Assembly (NCBI RefSeq): GCF_040276085.1
Contig: NZ_JBELOK010000009.1
Location: 1 to 64,000 of the forward strand
From: Castellaniella sp040276085
Lineage (GTDB): Bacteria > Pseudomonadota > Gammaproteobacteria > Burkholderiales > Burkholderiaceae_B
Direction of reading: 5' to 3'
DNA length: 64,000 nt
Below the pieces are notes generated by a model. It was not told the origin of the DNA. It did not search any database and saw only the letters and a list, made by a program, of their open reading frames with translations. Shown here in pieces: positions 6,930 through 16,369 of the stretch. Positions within the stretch are counted from its first letter, which is position 1; every line of letters starts with the position of its first letter. A program made the translations under genes and the position numbers.

Positions 6930-8630
6930 TTACGCCGCCTGAGCGTATTCGATCAGCAACTGAACCGTCGTCTGGCCGCCCCAGGTGTTGGATTCCAGCC
7001 GGTAGACAATCTCGACTTCTTCGGGCAGCAATTGCGCATGATTAAACCAGATGCCATCGATTCGCTTCCCGTCGCGCTCGAGATAGACCTTCAGGTGCTG
7101 TTCTTTCAGCAGCCGCTGATGAACCACCCGAAATCGGTCCTGGAACAGTGGGGGAGGAAACCCTGCGCCCCACACCTGATCGGCCAGCAGACGCGCTGTT
7201 TCGGTACTGACGAAGCCAGGCTCCAGCGAGCCGTCTGTTTCCAGACAGGGTTCAAATGACTCACGGCCGCTTAGCGTGCGCACCGCGTCATCAAACTGCA
7301 CAGAAAAATCCTTGAAGGCAGGTGCATGCAGGGTGAGACCGGCGGCCATGGCATGGCCTCCAAACTGGATAATCGCACCCGGCAAGCGTTTGCTGACCAG
7401 ATCCAGGGCATCGCGCAGATGAACTTCGGGGATGGATCGGCCAGAACCCCGCAGTGTGTCGGATTCATCTGGCGCAAACGCCAGGGCGGGGCGCCAGTAG
7501 GTTTCTTTCAGGCGGGATGCCACCAGGCCAATGACTCCTGGGTGCCAGCCGGGCTGCCAGACGCAAATGCTGGCTGACAATGTGCCGGGTTGGGCGTCCA
7601 GATGGGCCAGCGCTTGATCACGCATTTCTGTTTCACGGCTGCGGCGCTGGCGGTTCACCTCGTCCAGCGCTCGGGCAAGCTCAAGTGCCCGCTGGGGGTT
7701 GTCCTCAAGCAGACAATGAATGCCAAGGCTCATGTCGGCCATTCGGCCTGCCGCATTGATCCGCGGGCCCAGCGCAAATCCGAGATCCGCTGTGGATGCC
7801 TCTCCTGGATTGCGTCCGGCAATCTCGAATAAGGCGGCCACACCGGCATGCATCCGGCCCTGGCGGATGCGCTTCAGGCCTTGCGTGATTAGAAGCCGGT
7901 TGTTGGCATCCAGACGCACGACATCAGCCACGGTTCCTAGAGCCACCAGATCGCTTAAGGCATCCAGACGCGGCCCGCCTTGTGCGGGCAATAGGTTGCG
8001 CTCGCGTAGTACGGCGCGCAAGGCCAGCATCACATAGAAGATCACGCCCACGCCGGCCAGGTGCTTGGATGGAAAGCCGCAGCCAGGCTGGTTGGGGTTT
8101 ACGATTGCCAGGGCCTCAGGCAACGTGTCTCCGGGCAGATGATGATCGGTGACGATCACCTCCATGCCGGCTTGTCGTGCAGCGGCTACCCCTTCGATAC
8201 TGGCAATGCCGTTGTCTACAGTAATCAGCAAATCGGGCTTGCCGGCTGCATGCTTGCAGGCAAGCTGCACCACTGCGGGCGACAGCCCATAGCCAGTTTC
8301 AAACCGGTTGGGCACTAAAAAATCAACATCTGCATCCATCGCCCGCAGACCACGCACTGCCACGGCACAGGCGGTTGCGCCGTCGCAGTCGTAGTCGGCC
8401 ACGATCAGCAGTTTTTTGCGGCTGCTGATGGCGTCTGCCAGCAGCTGAGCTGCCTCTTGCACGTGGCTCAGGTGCGACGGCGGAATCAGCCCGGCCCACT
8501 CTGTGGGGGCCAATGCGGCCAAGCCGCGCGCGCCCCACAAACGGGCAAGCAGTGGGTGCACCCCTTGTTGAGTCAGGGCTTCGGTGCGTTGCCGGTTGCT
8601 GTGCCTCGGGCGAATCAGCGGCTGCACCAC
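6930..8630 (-). CDS. recJ: single-stranded-DNA-specific exonuclease RecJ
   Basis: 5'-3' exonuclease of recombination and mismatch repair, 566 residues. DHH-family motifs are visible: VADYDCDGATA, DNGIAS, and VTDHHLPGD; the DHHA1 region carries GGHAMAAGLTL. The start is one of two tandem GTG codons behind GGAGG. It overlaps the upstream rpfE-like gene by 16 nt. The recJ-rpfE pair is also known from the Xanthomonas rpf region, supporting the annotation of both. Confidence 0.96.
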   Translation of the reverse strand: MVQPLIRPRHSNRQRTEALTQQGVHPLLARLWGARGLAALAPTEWAGLIPPSHLSHVQEAAQLLADAISSRKKLLIVADYDCDGATACAVAVRGLRAMDADVDFLVPNRFETGYGLSPAVVQLACKHAAGKPDLLITVDNGIASIEGVAAARQAGMEVIVTDHHLPGDTLPEALAIVNPNQPGCGFPSKHLAGVGVIFYVMLALRAVLRERNLLPAQGGPRLDALSDLVALGTVADVVRLDANNRLLITQGLKRIRQGRMHAGVAALFEIAGRNPGEASTADLGFALGPRINAAGRMADMSLGIHCLLEDNPQRALELARALDEVNRQRRSRETEMRDQALAHLDAQPGTLSASICVWQPGWHPGVIGLVASRLKETYWRPALAFAPDESDTLRGSGRSIPEVHLRDALDLVSKRLPGAIIQFGGHAMAAGLTLHAPAFKDFSVQFDDAVRTLSGRESFEPCLETDGSLEPGFVSTETARLLADQVWGAGFPPPLFQDRFRVVHQRLLKEQHLKVYLERDGKRIDGIWFNHAQLLPEEVEIVYRLESNTWGGQTTVQLLIEYAQAA

Positions 8631-9526
8631 CAGCGCCTCCAGTCTTGTGTGCGCCAGCGGGCAAACCAGCCAGTGTGTGCACTGAGTTCTACATAACGGT
8701 TACGTCCGCTCAGGATCAGAGAGGCCGGTTGCGTGGTCAGTTGTGTGAACAGCTGCTGATCCAGGCGCGCCAGCGCCTCAATCCACTCGCCCCACTGCTG
8801 CGAGATGGCCAGGTCATATAGCGAGAAATCAGTCTGGATATCGTTGGGTGGGGTGCGGCCCAATTGCGACTGGCCGGCGCCGCCGTACAACCAGAGGCTG
8901 TTGACCGGCGCTTGCCCCAGTGCCGCTCTGGCCTGATTGGCAGGGTGCTCGTACCAAGCCATCTGCAAGGTGTTTGCCAATTGCCGCCATGGCCGTGCAG
9001 CAGCTTCTTGAGGCCACCAGTCGTTGACGGCACTGGTGGCCACAAGCGCAGGGCTGGCACACGGCAGCGTAACGGCTTGAGGCCAGCGCACGCGCCAGGT
9101 GTCCGTCGTCAAGGCCTCGAGCTCAAGGCCGCTTTCCTGGAGGTAATCCCTTGCGGTTTCCCACAGGGCGTGGGATTGTTCTGGCGTGATATCGAGCACT
9201 CGGGCGGGCAGCAGTGCCGCACCGTCACGTGAGGGTGCCATATGCACAAGCTCAGCCAGCCAGACGGGTTCCTTGTCTGCCGGTGCGCCACGCAGCGGCC
9301 CCAGACCTGCGCTAATATGCTCTGCTTCAGCTGGGTTGAAGTTACAAGCCTTCAGCAACCAATGTTCGTGCGGCATGCACCAGGTGTCTGCAGCAGGGCT
9401 TTGGGTAATGGCTGTGGTGCTGTGGGCCATCCAGGCAGCCAGTACGGGCGCGCGCTGGGCTACATGTCCGGCAAGCTCGCCAGCAACTTCAGGTTCGGGC
9501 CAGGCCCCGGGGATCACAATATGCAT
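8615..9526 (-). CDS. RpfE-like conserved protein (COG4255 type)
   Basis: 303-residue cytoplasmic protein beginning MHIVIPGAWPEP and containing NSLWLYGGAG, a hallmark of the family described as RpfE or as predicted phosphoglycerate mutase in Proteobacteria. Its role is not established; in Xanthomonas it is encoded next to recJ in the cluster for regulation of pathogenicity factors, with weak phenotypes. Here it overlaps recJ by 16 nt, so the two are co-expressed. No catalytic signature could be confirmed. Confidence 0.75.
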   Translation of the reverse strand: MHIVIPGAWPEPEVAGELAGHVAQRAPVLAAWMAHSTTAITQSPAADTWCMPHEHWLLKACNFNPAEAEHISAGLGPLRGAPADKEPVWLAELVHMAPSRDGAALLPARVLDITPEQSHALWETARDYLQESGLELEALTTDTWRVRWPQAVTLPCASPALVATSAVNDWWPQEAAARPWRQLANTLQMAWYEHPANQARAALGQAPVNSLWLYGGAGQSQLGRTPPNDIQTDFSLYDLAISQQWGEWIEALARLDQQLFTQLTTQPASLILSGRNRYVELSAHTGWFARWRTQDWRRWWCSR

Positions 9527-9566
9527 GGCAGAATTGTAGAGTTAAACAGAACAGAAGGCAGTTCAG

Positions 9567-10838
9567 ATGGCCTATGAATGGTGGATTGGTGCCCGATATG
9601 CCGGTTTGGCCCGCACGGGACGCAAAGGGCGTCGGGGCGACCGCTTTGTGTCGTTTGTTGCTGCCAGCTCGATGGCAGGTATCGCACTGGGGGTCGCGGC
9701 ACTGATTATTGTGCTCTCGGTGATGAACGGCTTCCAGACGCAGGTGCGGGATCGCATGCTGTCCGTTTTACCGCATATCGAGCTCTATTTTTCGGGTGTT
9801 GATCATCAGCAGGTGCTTGAGCACTGGCAAGAGTTGGCGCAGGCCGCCAAGGGCGATCCCGAAGTGCGGGGAGCTGCCCCGTTTGTGGCTGCCCAGGCCA
9901 TGGTGGCGCGCGGGCAGTCGCTTAGCGGCGTACAGGTGCGGGGTATTGACCCGGCGGTTGAGCCCCAGGTGTCTGACCTGGCGCAACAGATGCAAACCGG
10001 CACACTGGATTCCCTGAGCCCTGGCTCATATCATGTCATTGTCGGCAGCCAGATTGCACAATCTTTAGGGGTGGCGGTAGGCGATACGCTGCTGATGCTC
10101 GCGCCGCAGGGGTCGATTTCTCCGGCAGGCTTTGCGCCGCGCATGCGCCAGTTCACGGTCTCCGGGGTGTTTTCCTCTGGTTACTACGAATACGATGCGA
10201 CACTGGCTTTCGTCAATGTTCAGGATGCGGCCCGCGTGTTTCGTGACAGTGGCGTCAGCGGTGTGCGTCTGCGTATTGCCGATATGCAGCGGGCGCCCCA
10301 GGTGGCTCTGCAGGTGTTGCAGCGCATGCCCCAGGGTGTGCGCGCCACAGACTGGACGCAAAGCAACCGTACCTGGTTTGCTGCCGTCAAAACCGAGAAA
10401 CGCATGATGTTCCTGATTCTGGCCCTGATTGTGGCGGTTGCCGCTTTCAATCTGCTGTCTTCTCTGGTGATGGCCGTCAAGGACAAGCAGTCGGATATCG
10501 CCATACTGCGCACGCTAGGTGCAACACCCGGTGAGATCGCCCGGATATTTTTGGTGCAAGGCGCACTGATTGGCGTAATCGGCACGGGGGCGGGGGTGAT
10601 TCTGGGCACACTGCTTGCCTACAACATTGATGTCATCGTCCCCTGGATTGAGCGCATGCTGGGAATTCACTTTATTCCACAGCAAATTTATTTCATCAGC
10701 GAGTTGCCTTCCAATCCCCAGATTGGCGACATCACCTGGATTGGCGTGACCTCATTGGTGCTGTCTCTGCTGGCAACGCTATACCCCAGTTGGCGTGCGT
10801 CGCGCCTGCAACCCGCCCAGGTGCTGCGTCATGACTAA
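9567..10838 (+). CDS. lolC: lipoprotein-releasing ABC transporter permease LolC/LolE
   Basis: Inner-membrane component that extracts outer-membrane lipoproteins and hands them to LolA. 423 residues: one membrane helix near residues 25-50 (SSMAGIALGVAALIIVLSVM), a large periplasmic domain, then three helices after about 280 with KQSDIAILRTLGATPGEIA, the loop contacting LolD. Only one permease gene is present, so it probably works as a LolF-type homodimer or pairs with a copy elsewhere. Overlaps lolD by 8 nt. Confidence 0.93.
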   Translation: MAYEWWIGARYAGLARTGRKGRRGDRFVSFVAASSMAGIALGVAALIIVLSVMNGFQTQVRDRMLSVLPHIELYFSGVDHQQVLEHWQELAQAAKGDPEVRGAAPFVAAQAMVARGQSLSGVQVRGIDPAVEPQVSDLAQQMQTGTLDSLSPGSYHVIVGSQIAQSLGVAVGDTLLMLAPQGSISPAGFAPRMRQFTVSGVFSSGYYEYDATLAFVNVQDAARVFRDSGVSGVRLRIADMQRAPQVALQVLQRMPQGVRATDWTQSNRTWFAAVKTEKRMMFLILALIVAVAAFNLLSSLVMAVKDKQSDIAILRTLGATPGEIARIFLVQGALIGVIGTGAGVILGTLLAYNIDVIVPWIERMLGIHFIPQQIYFISELPSNPQIGDITWIGVTSLVLSLLATLYPSWRASRLQPAQVLRHD

Positions 10839-11529
10839 TTCAACCCGAGATCCCAGCATCGTCTTACGGGCAGAGAACCTGGCAAAAACCTACGATGAGG
10901 GTGCCAGCCGCGTTGAGGTTTTACGAGACGTCAATTTGACAGTGCAGGCCCACGAGATGGTTGCGATCGTTGGTGCCTCCGGGTCTGGCAAAAGTACCTT
11001 GTTGCACGTACTGGGGCTGTTGGATCAGGCGGATACCGGGAAACTTTGGGTTGCCGGCGAGGCTGCCAGCGGCCTGAACGAACGCCGCCGCAGCCAGTTG
11101 CGCAATCGGGCGCTGGGCTTCGTGTATCAGTTTCATCATTTGCTGCCCGAGTTCTCCGCCCTGGATAATGTGGCGATGCCGCTGATTGTGCGTGGCATGC
11201 GTCGGCCCCAGGCTCGCCAGCAGGCGCAAGCCCTGTTGCAGCAAGTAGGTCTGCCAGACCGTGCCAGCCATTTTCCAGGCCAGTTGTCGGGTGGCGAGCG
11301 CCAGCGCGTGGCGCTGGCGCGTGCCCTGGTTACGCAGCCTGCCTGCGTACTGGCCGACGAACCCACCGGCAACCTCGACCGTCATACCGCAGACAAGATG
11401 TTCGACCTGCTGCGTGAAATCAATCGGGATCTCGGGATCGCGTTTGTGATTGTCACGCACGATCCCGCCCTGGCGGCACTGGCTCATCGCCAATTGCACA
11501 TGCAATCGGGGAATCTCGCCGAAAGCTGA
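10831..11529 (+). CDS. lolD: lipoprotein-releasing system ATP-binding protein LolD
   Basis: ATPase of the Lol exporter, 232 residues from the ATG inside the lolC stop overlap (ATGACTAA). Walker A GASGSGKST (48-56), FVYQFHHLLPEFSALDNV (Q-loop region typical of LolD), LSGGERQRVALARAL, Walker B VLADEPTGNLD and switch THDP are all present. A longer reading frame starting at 10795 would run far into lolC and is not needed. Confidence 0.95.
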   Translation: MTNSTRDPSIVLRAENLAKTYDEGASRVEVLRDVNLTVQAHEMVAIVGASGSGKSTLLHVLGLLDQADTGKLWVAGEAASGLNERRRSQLRNRALGFVYQFHHLLPEFSALDNVAMPLIVRGMRRPQARQQAQALLQQVGLPDRASHFPGQLSGGERQRVALARALVTQPACVLADEPTGNLDRHTADKMFDLLREINRDLGIAFVIVTHDPALAALAHRQLHMQSGNLAES

Positions 11530-11548
11530 CCCTCCGGACGAACCTGCC

Positions 11549-12376
11549 ATGTTGATTGACACCCATTGTCACCTCGATGCCGCAGAGTTTGAAGATGACC
11601 GTGATGCGGTGATTGCCCGGTCGCGGCAGGCCGGCGTGCGCGCAATCGTGATCCCGGCCGTGGGCGCAAACAACTTCCAGGTGGTGCGCCAGTTGGCAGG
11701 GCAACTGCTTGGCGGGGCCTATGCCCTGGGGATCCATCCGCTGCTTGTTGCACGGGCCACAGAGGCTGATCTGGACAGCCTTAAAGACTGTCTGCAGGCC
11801 TGGCGCGATGATCCCCATCTGGTGGCCATCGGCGAAATTGGCCTGGATTTCTTTGTGCCGGAAATCAGCACGCCATCTGGACGATCCCGGCAGGAGTACT
11901 TTTATCAGCGGCAACTGGACCTGGCCGTACAGTTCGATCTGCCCGTGCTGCTGCATGTGCGGCGCTCACAAGATGTTTTGCTCAAGCATTTGCGCAGGCG
12001 CCCAACAGTGGGTGGGATTGCCCATGCGTTCAATGGCAGTTTCCAGCAGGCCCAGCAATTCATCCAGCAGGGGTTCGTGCTGGGGTTTGGCGGCGCGATG
12101 ACCTTTGACCGCGCACTGCAAATCCGTCGGCTGGCTGCTCGGTTGCCGGGTGATGCCCTGGTGCTTGAAACAGATGCGCCGGATATCCCGCCAGCCTGGC
12201 TTGGGATTGCAGGCGCGCCTATACGGCCGCGTAATGAGCCTGCCCAAGTGGCGAAGATTGCCGAGTGCCTGGCACAGCTGCGTGAGGAACCCGCTTCCCA
12301 GCTTGTAGCCAGATGCGCAGATAATGCAGTTCGGGTATTGCCGCGTCTGTCGGCTGTGCTGCAAACAGCACGCTGA
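11549..12376 (+). CDS. tatD: TatD-family metal-dependent hydrolase
   Basis: 275-residue TIM-barrel nuclease of the TatD family (DNA 3'-5' exonuclease or deoxyribonuclease activity in characterised members). Metal-binding motifs are in order: DTHCHLD at residues 3-9, IGEIGLDF, LLHVRRS, HAFNGS, and LETDAPD near residue 210. It follows lolD by 19 nt and comEC lies 103 nt downstream, a grouping common in Betaproteobacteria. It may be YcfH or YjjV rather than TatD proper. Confidence 0.88.
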   Translation: MLIDTHCHLDAAEFEDDRDAVIARSRQAGVRAIVIPAVGANNFQVVRQLAGQLLGGAYALGIHPLLVARATEADLDSLKDCLQAWRDDPHLVAIGEIGLDFFVPEISTPSGRSRQEYFYQRQLDLAVQFDLPVLLHVRRSQDVLLKHLRRRPTVGGIAHAFNGSFQQAQQFIQQGFVLGFGGAMTFDRALQIRRLAARLPGDALVLETDAPDIPPAWLGIAGAPIRPRNEPAQVAKIAECLAQLREEPASQLVARCADNAVRVLPRLSAVLQTAR

Positions 12377-12479
12377 TCTCGATTTGTCCTGGCAAGCTGC
12401 AGTAGCGTAATACGCGTGTGCAGCCCCTGTGCAAGGCTTTGCTGTCAGTAGCAAACCTTGTTGCCAAAGGACATCCATC

Positions 12480-15020
12480 ATGATCGGTCGGCTGACAGTA
12501 GCAGCCGGCCTGGCCGGTATCGCGATTGTCCATCAATTGCAGACGTTACCGGGAGTACTGCTGCCTGTGCTGATGGGTGGCATGGGCGCAGGCTTGTTGG
12601 CCCTGGGCAAGCGTTGGATGCAACGCAGGCGTGGCTGCGCAAGCCGTTGGCTGTGGCGTGTGGGCCTGTGGATTCTGGTGGCCAGTGTATCGGCGGCAGT
12701 GACGGTGCATCGTGCGCAACAGCGGCTTGATCAGCACCTTGCGCCTGGCAATGTCGACAAGGTATCGCGCGTCATCTTGCGTGTTCATGGGCTACCTAGG
12801 CTGCAAGCCGACAAAATCCGTTTTGAGGCCGATATCTTGCAGGCCCATCCTCCCGGGGTCCCTCGGCGGGTGCTGGTGAGCTGGTCTGCGGCAGGCTGGC
12901 GCAGCCCCTATGCCGCGCCCACCCCTGCAGAGCCACCGTTTCCTGTGATTCAGGCAGGGCAGGTGTGGCGCATGGCATTGGTGCTTAGGCCGGTTCATGC
13001 TGCGCAAAATATCGCAGCATTCGACTATGAAGCACATGTTTTTGCACAAGGTATCCGGGCCCTGGGCACGGTGCGAGGAGTACCGGAATATCAAAGAGAT
13101 GATGGCTGGCAAGGTGTTGGGATCATCGCCGACAGGGCACGCCATGAAATCCGCGAGGCCATGGCGCCATTTTTGCAAGGGCTGCGCTACGGTGCTGTCC
13201 TGCGGGCATTGGCCATCGGCGACCAGGACGGCATGGAGGATGCCGATTGGCAAGTGTTCAACCGCACTGGTTTATCGCACCTCGTGTCTATATCCGGATC
13301 ACACATCACGATGCTGGCAGGCGTAGCCGCGTGGCTCACCCAATGGGTCTGGCGGCGAGGACGCTGGCGCGGGCGGATTCTGGCCGAGCGCTGGCCGGCA
13401 CGCCGTGCGGCTGCATGTGCGGCCTTGCTGTTTGCCTGGTTGTACTGTCTGCTGGCGGGCTGGGGTGTGCCTGCCCAGCGAACCTTTATGATGTTGGCGG
13501 TGGTGGCGGGGGCACAGTTATTGCAATTACGCCTGTCTGGTGCCCGCGTGCTGGCGCTTGCGGCCGTTGTTGTCTGCGCCCTGGATCCTTGGGCACTGTT
13601 GGCCAGCGGGTTCTGGCTGTCTTTTGCCGCAGTGGCTGTACTGTTGGCAGTAGGCGCGCGGTTGGCCCCCAAGCAGGGCACACTGGGTCCAGGCGCTGCG
13701 CCTGTTTCCGCCGGCCGGCTCAAGCGGTTTCTGCACGGGCTTGGTCTGGCCGCTCGTCTGCAATGGGCAATCACGTTGGCCCTGGCACCGGTACTGGCAT
13801 GGGTCTTTCACGAAATCTCGCTGGTATCGCCACTGGCCAATGCTTATGCCATTCCGGTGATCGAGCTCCTTGTCACGCCTTTGTCTCTTTTACTGGCTGC
13901 CGTGTCCCTGGTGCCCGGTCTGGCGCCACTTGTCACCGGGCTTGCCCAGATTGCCCACGGCATCCTGAGTCTGATGATGCACCCAACCGAGTGGCTGGCT
14001 GCGCTGCCGTCCTGGCCAGTGGCCGCCGGGCCTGTCGGAGGGTATGTGCTGGCATGTGGGGGTGCGGCCTTTGCCCTGTGGCCACATTCATTGGTCGGCC
14101 AGGGACGGCTCGCCACCAGCTTATGGCGGCTGCGCCCCTGGGCGTGGCTGGGCCTGGTGCCGATGATGATCTGGAAGCCCGCCACGCCTGTGCCAGGTGA
14201 ATGGGATGCCTACGCACTCGACGTTGGGCAGGGCAGTGCCGTGATCATCCGGACCGCCCGGCATGCGTTTTTATTTGATGCCGGGGCCCGTCATGCACGT
14301 GATTCCGACGAGGGCCAGCGCACGGTGGTACCGGTCTTGCGCGCCCTGGGCATCCGGCAGCTGGATGTCATGGTGCTGTCTCATGCAGATCTGGATCATG
14401 CAGGAGGCGCACGCAGTGTGTTGGCGGCCATGCCGGTGCAGCAAACATACAGTTCCTTTGACTTGCCCCGATGGCTCAGTGGCGAGGCGCGCCGCCTGGA
14501 TGCCGCACCTGCCGTCCTGCCAATGGCCGCAACCGCGTGTCTGTTTGGTGGACGCTGGCAGGTGGATGACGTGAGTTTCGAATTTTTATGGCCACTGGAT
14601 GAGCGCCTGGTGCGCAAGGGGGGTCAGGCCAATGCGGGCAGCTGTGTGCTGCGGGTGCGGGGGCGGCATCACAGCGCGTTGCTGACAGGGGATATCGAAG
14701 CGCGCACCGAAGCCGCACTGGTACAGCGTGGGCTGACGCCGGTGGATGTGGTGGTGGCTGCCCACCACGGATCCAGAACCTCGTCCTCCGCCTTGTTTGT
14801 GGATACGGTTGCTGCCAGGCATCTGATTGTGCAGGTGGGACGCTGGAACCGTCACAATCATCCTGCGTCCGCTGTATTGCAGCGCTGGCAGGCAGCAGGT
14901 GCGGAGATTTGGCGCACAGACTGGCTGGGCGGGGTCAACGTGCGCTCGCGCGCCAATGGCCTATCGTTGTACAGTGTTCTGGAGTCGTCACGTCGATATT
15001 GGCATGGACGGCGCCCGTAA
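12480..15020 (+). CDS. comEC: DNA internalization-related competence protein ComEC/Rec2
   Basis: Inner-membrane channel for single-stranded DNA in natural transformation, 846 residues from the ATG behind AAAGGA. Order: N-terminal helices, a soluble OB-like region, the Competence domain (LRALAIGDQDGM, NRTGLSHLVSISGSHI), and a C-terminal metallo-beta-lactamase domain with YALDVGQGSAVIIRT, LSHADLDHAGG and VAAHHGSRTSS. All domains look intact, so the channel could be functional. A GTG/ATG start 51 nt earlier is possible but has no ribosome site. Confidence 0.93.
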   Translation: MIGRLTVAAGLAGIAIVHQLQTLPGVLLPVLMGGMGAGLLALGKRWMQRRRGCASRWLWRVGLWILVASVSAAVTVHRAQQRLDQHLAPGNVDKVSRVILRVHGLPRLQADKIRFEADILQAHPPGVPRRVLVSWSAAGWRSPYAAPTPAEPPFPVIQAGQVWRMALVLRPVHAAQNIAAFDYEAHVFAQGIRALGTVRGVPEYQRDDGWQGVGIIADRARHEIREAMAPFLQGLRYGAVLRALAIGDQDGMEDADWQVFNRTGLSHLVSISGSHITMLAGVAAWLTQWVWRRGRWRGRILAERWPARRAAACAALLFAWLYCLLAGWGVPAQRTFMMLAVVAGAQLLQLRLSGARVLALAAVVVCALDPWALLASGFWLSFAAVAVLLAVGARLAPKQGTLGPGAAPVSAGRLKRFLHGLGLAARLQWAITLALAPVLAWVFHEISLVSPLANAYAIPVIELLVTPLSLLLAAVSLVPGLAPLVTGLAQIAHGILSLMMHPTEWLAALPSWPVAAGPVGGYVLACGGAAFALWPHSLVGQGRLATSLWRLRPWAWLGLVPMMIWKPATPVPGEWDAYALDVGQGSAVIIRTARHAFLFDAGARHARDSDEGQRTVVPVLRALGIRQLDVMVLSHADLDHAGGARSVLAAMPVQQTYSSFDLPRWLSGEARRLDAAPAVLPMAATACLFGGRWQVDDVSFEFLWPLDERLVRKGGQANAGSCVLRVRGRHHSALLTGDIEARTEAALVQRGLTPVDVVVAAHHGSRTSSSALFVDTVAARHLIVQVGRWNRHNHPASAVLQRWQAAGAEIWRTDWLGGVNVRSRANGLSLYSVLESSRRYWHGRRP

Positions 15021-15134
15021 TGGTTTTCGCGGTCTTGCGCTGTATGGCGGGATCGGCGATGATGCGGCAGCCGTCCAAAAGACGACAACAGCCCGTTTTT
15101 GGGCTCTTGAAAAATCCACAAGATTTTCGCCACC

Positions 15135-16367
15135 ATGACACAGATACCACTCAAGTTCTATGTCCCCGAACCCTCGGGGCGTCCCGGTCAGGCCACTGAC
15201 TTCTCATATCTGCGGCTGCAGCCGGCTGGCGCCGCCCGCAAACCGCCCATCGACACCTTAGCCTACGATACCCGCGACCTCGCACTGGGTTTGATCCGGG
15301 TGCTGGATGATGAGGGCAAAGCGCAAGGCCCTTGGGCCGAAAACCCGCCCGATCAGGATACCTTGCGTCGCGGCATGCAGGCGATGATCAAAACACGCAT
15401 TTTTGATGCCCGGATGGTGATTGCCCAGCGTCAGAAAAAAACCTCGTTTTACATGCAATGCCTGGGTGAAGAGGCCATTGCCATCGGGCAGTCGCTGGCC
15501 CTGAGGCCGGGTGACATGCACTTTCCCTCGTATCGCCAGCAGGGGCTCCTGATTGCCCAGGATTACCCTTTGTTCGACATGATGTGCCAGATCTTTTCAA
15601 ACGACAAAGATCCGCTCAAGGGCCGTCAATTGCCTGTGCTGTATTCGGTGCCCGAAAAAGGGTTCTTCACGCTGTCGGGCAATCTGGGCACGCAGATGCC
15701 CCAGGCAGTGGGCTGGGCCATGGCGTCTGCCATCAAGGGCGACACCCGTATTGCCTGCGGCTGGATTGGTGATGGCGCCACAGCCGAATCCGATTACCAG
15801 GCGGCCTTGCTGTTTGCCCATGTCTACCGGGCACCGGTGATCCTTAATGTCATCAACAACCAGTGGGCGATTTCCACATTTCAGTCGGTGGCGGGTGGCG
15901 AAGGCATCACCCTGGCCGCACGAGGCATCGGATCCAACATCGCATCGCTGCGGGTAGATGGCAACGATTTCCTGGCCGTGTACGCAGCATCTCGCTGGGC
16001 AGCTGATCGAGCCCGCAACAACCATGGCGCAACCCTCATCGAGTGGGTCAGCTACCGCGCTGGGCCGCACTCCACCTCGGATGATCCGTCCAAATACCGG
16101 CCGGCAGATGATTGGTCACGGTATCCACTGGGAGACCCCATTACGCGCCTGAAGCAATACATGATTGCGCAAGCCATGTGGTCTGAGCAAGAGCACCAGG
16201 ATACGCAAAAAGCATGCGAGGCCGAAGTAGTGGCTGCCCAGAAAAAGGCAGAATCCCACGGCACGCTAGCCACAGGGCGCACATCCAGTGTGGCCACGAT
16301 GTTTGAAGATGTATACAAGGACATGCCAGAGCATCTGCGCCGGCAGCGCCAAGAGCTGGGGGTCTGA
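15135..16367 (+). CDS. bkdA1: branched-chain 2-oxoacid dehydrogenase E1 component, alpha subunit
   Basis: Thiamine-diphosphate decarboxylase subunit (410 residues) that acts on 2-oxo acids from valine, leucine and isoleucine. The ThDP-binding segment is GWIGDGATAESDYQAALLFA followed by NVINNQWAIST; PHSTSDDPSKYR is the phosphorylation-loop region of the family. Its length equals that of Pseudomonas BkdA1. First gene of a four-gene operon with spacings of 2 nt, a 1-nt overlap and 2 nt. The 114-nt upstream gap carries a small GC stem but no convincing terminator. Confidence 0.93.
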   Translation: MTQIPLKFYVPEPSGRPGQATDFSYLRLQPAGAARKPPIDTLAYDTRDLALGLIRVLDDEGKAQGPWAENPPDQDTLRRGMQAMIKTRIFDARMVIAQRQKKTSFYMQCLGEEAIAIGQSLALRPGDMHFPSYRQQGLLIAQDYPLFDMMCQIFSNDKDPLKGRQLPVLYSVPEKGFFTLSGNLGTQMPQAVGWAMASAIKGDTRIACGWIGDGATAESDYQAALLFAHVYRAPVILNVINNQWAISTFQSVAGGEGITLAARGIGSNIASLRVDGNDFLAVYAASRWAADRARNNHGATLIEWVSYRAGPHSTSDDPSKYRPADDWSRYPLGDPITRLKQYMIAQAMWSEQEHQDTQKACEAEVVAAQKKAESHGTLATGRTSSVATMFEDVYKDMPEHLRRQRQELGV

Positions 16368-16369
16368 CG

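Noticed and set aside
13247..14200. 317-codon frame inside comEC on the same strand
   Set aside because: Out of frame with the ComEC motifs and composed of Cys/Arg/Gly-rich sequence typical of a shifted GC-rich gene.
15090..15105. AGCCC-GTTTTT-GGGCT as a terminator before bkdA1
   Set aside because: The T residues are in the loop, with no T-tract after the stem on either strand.
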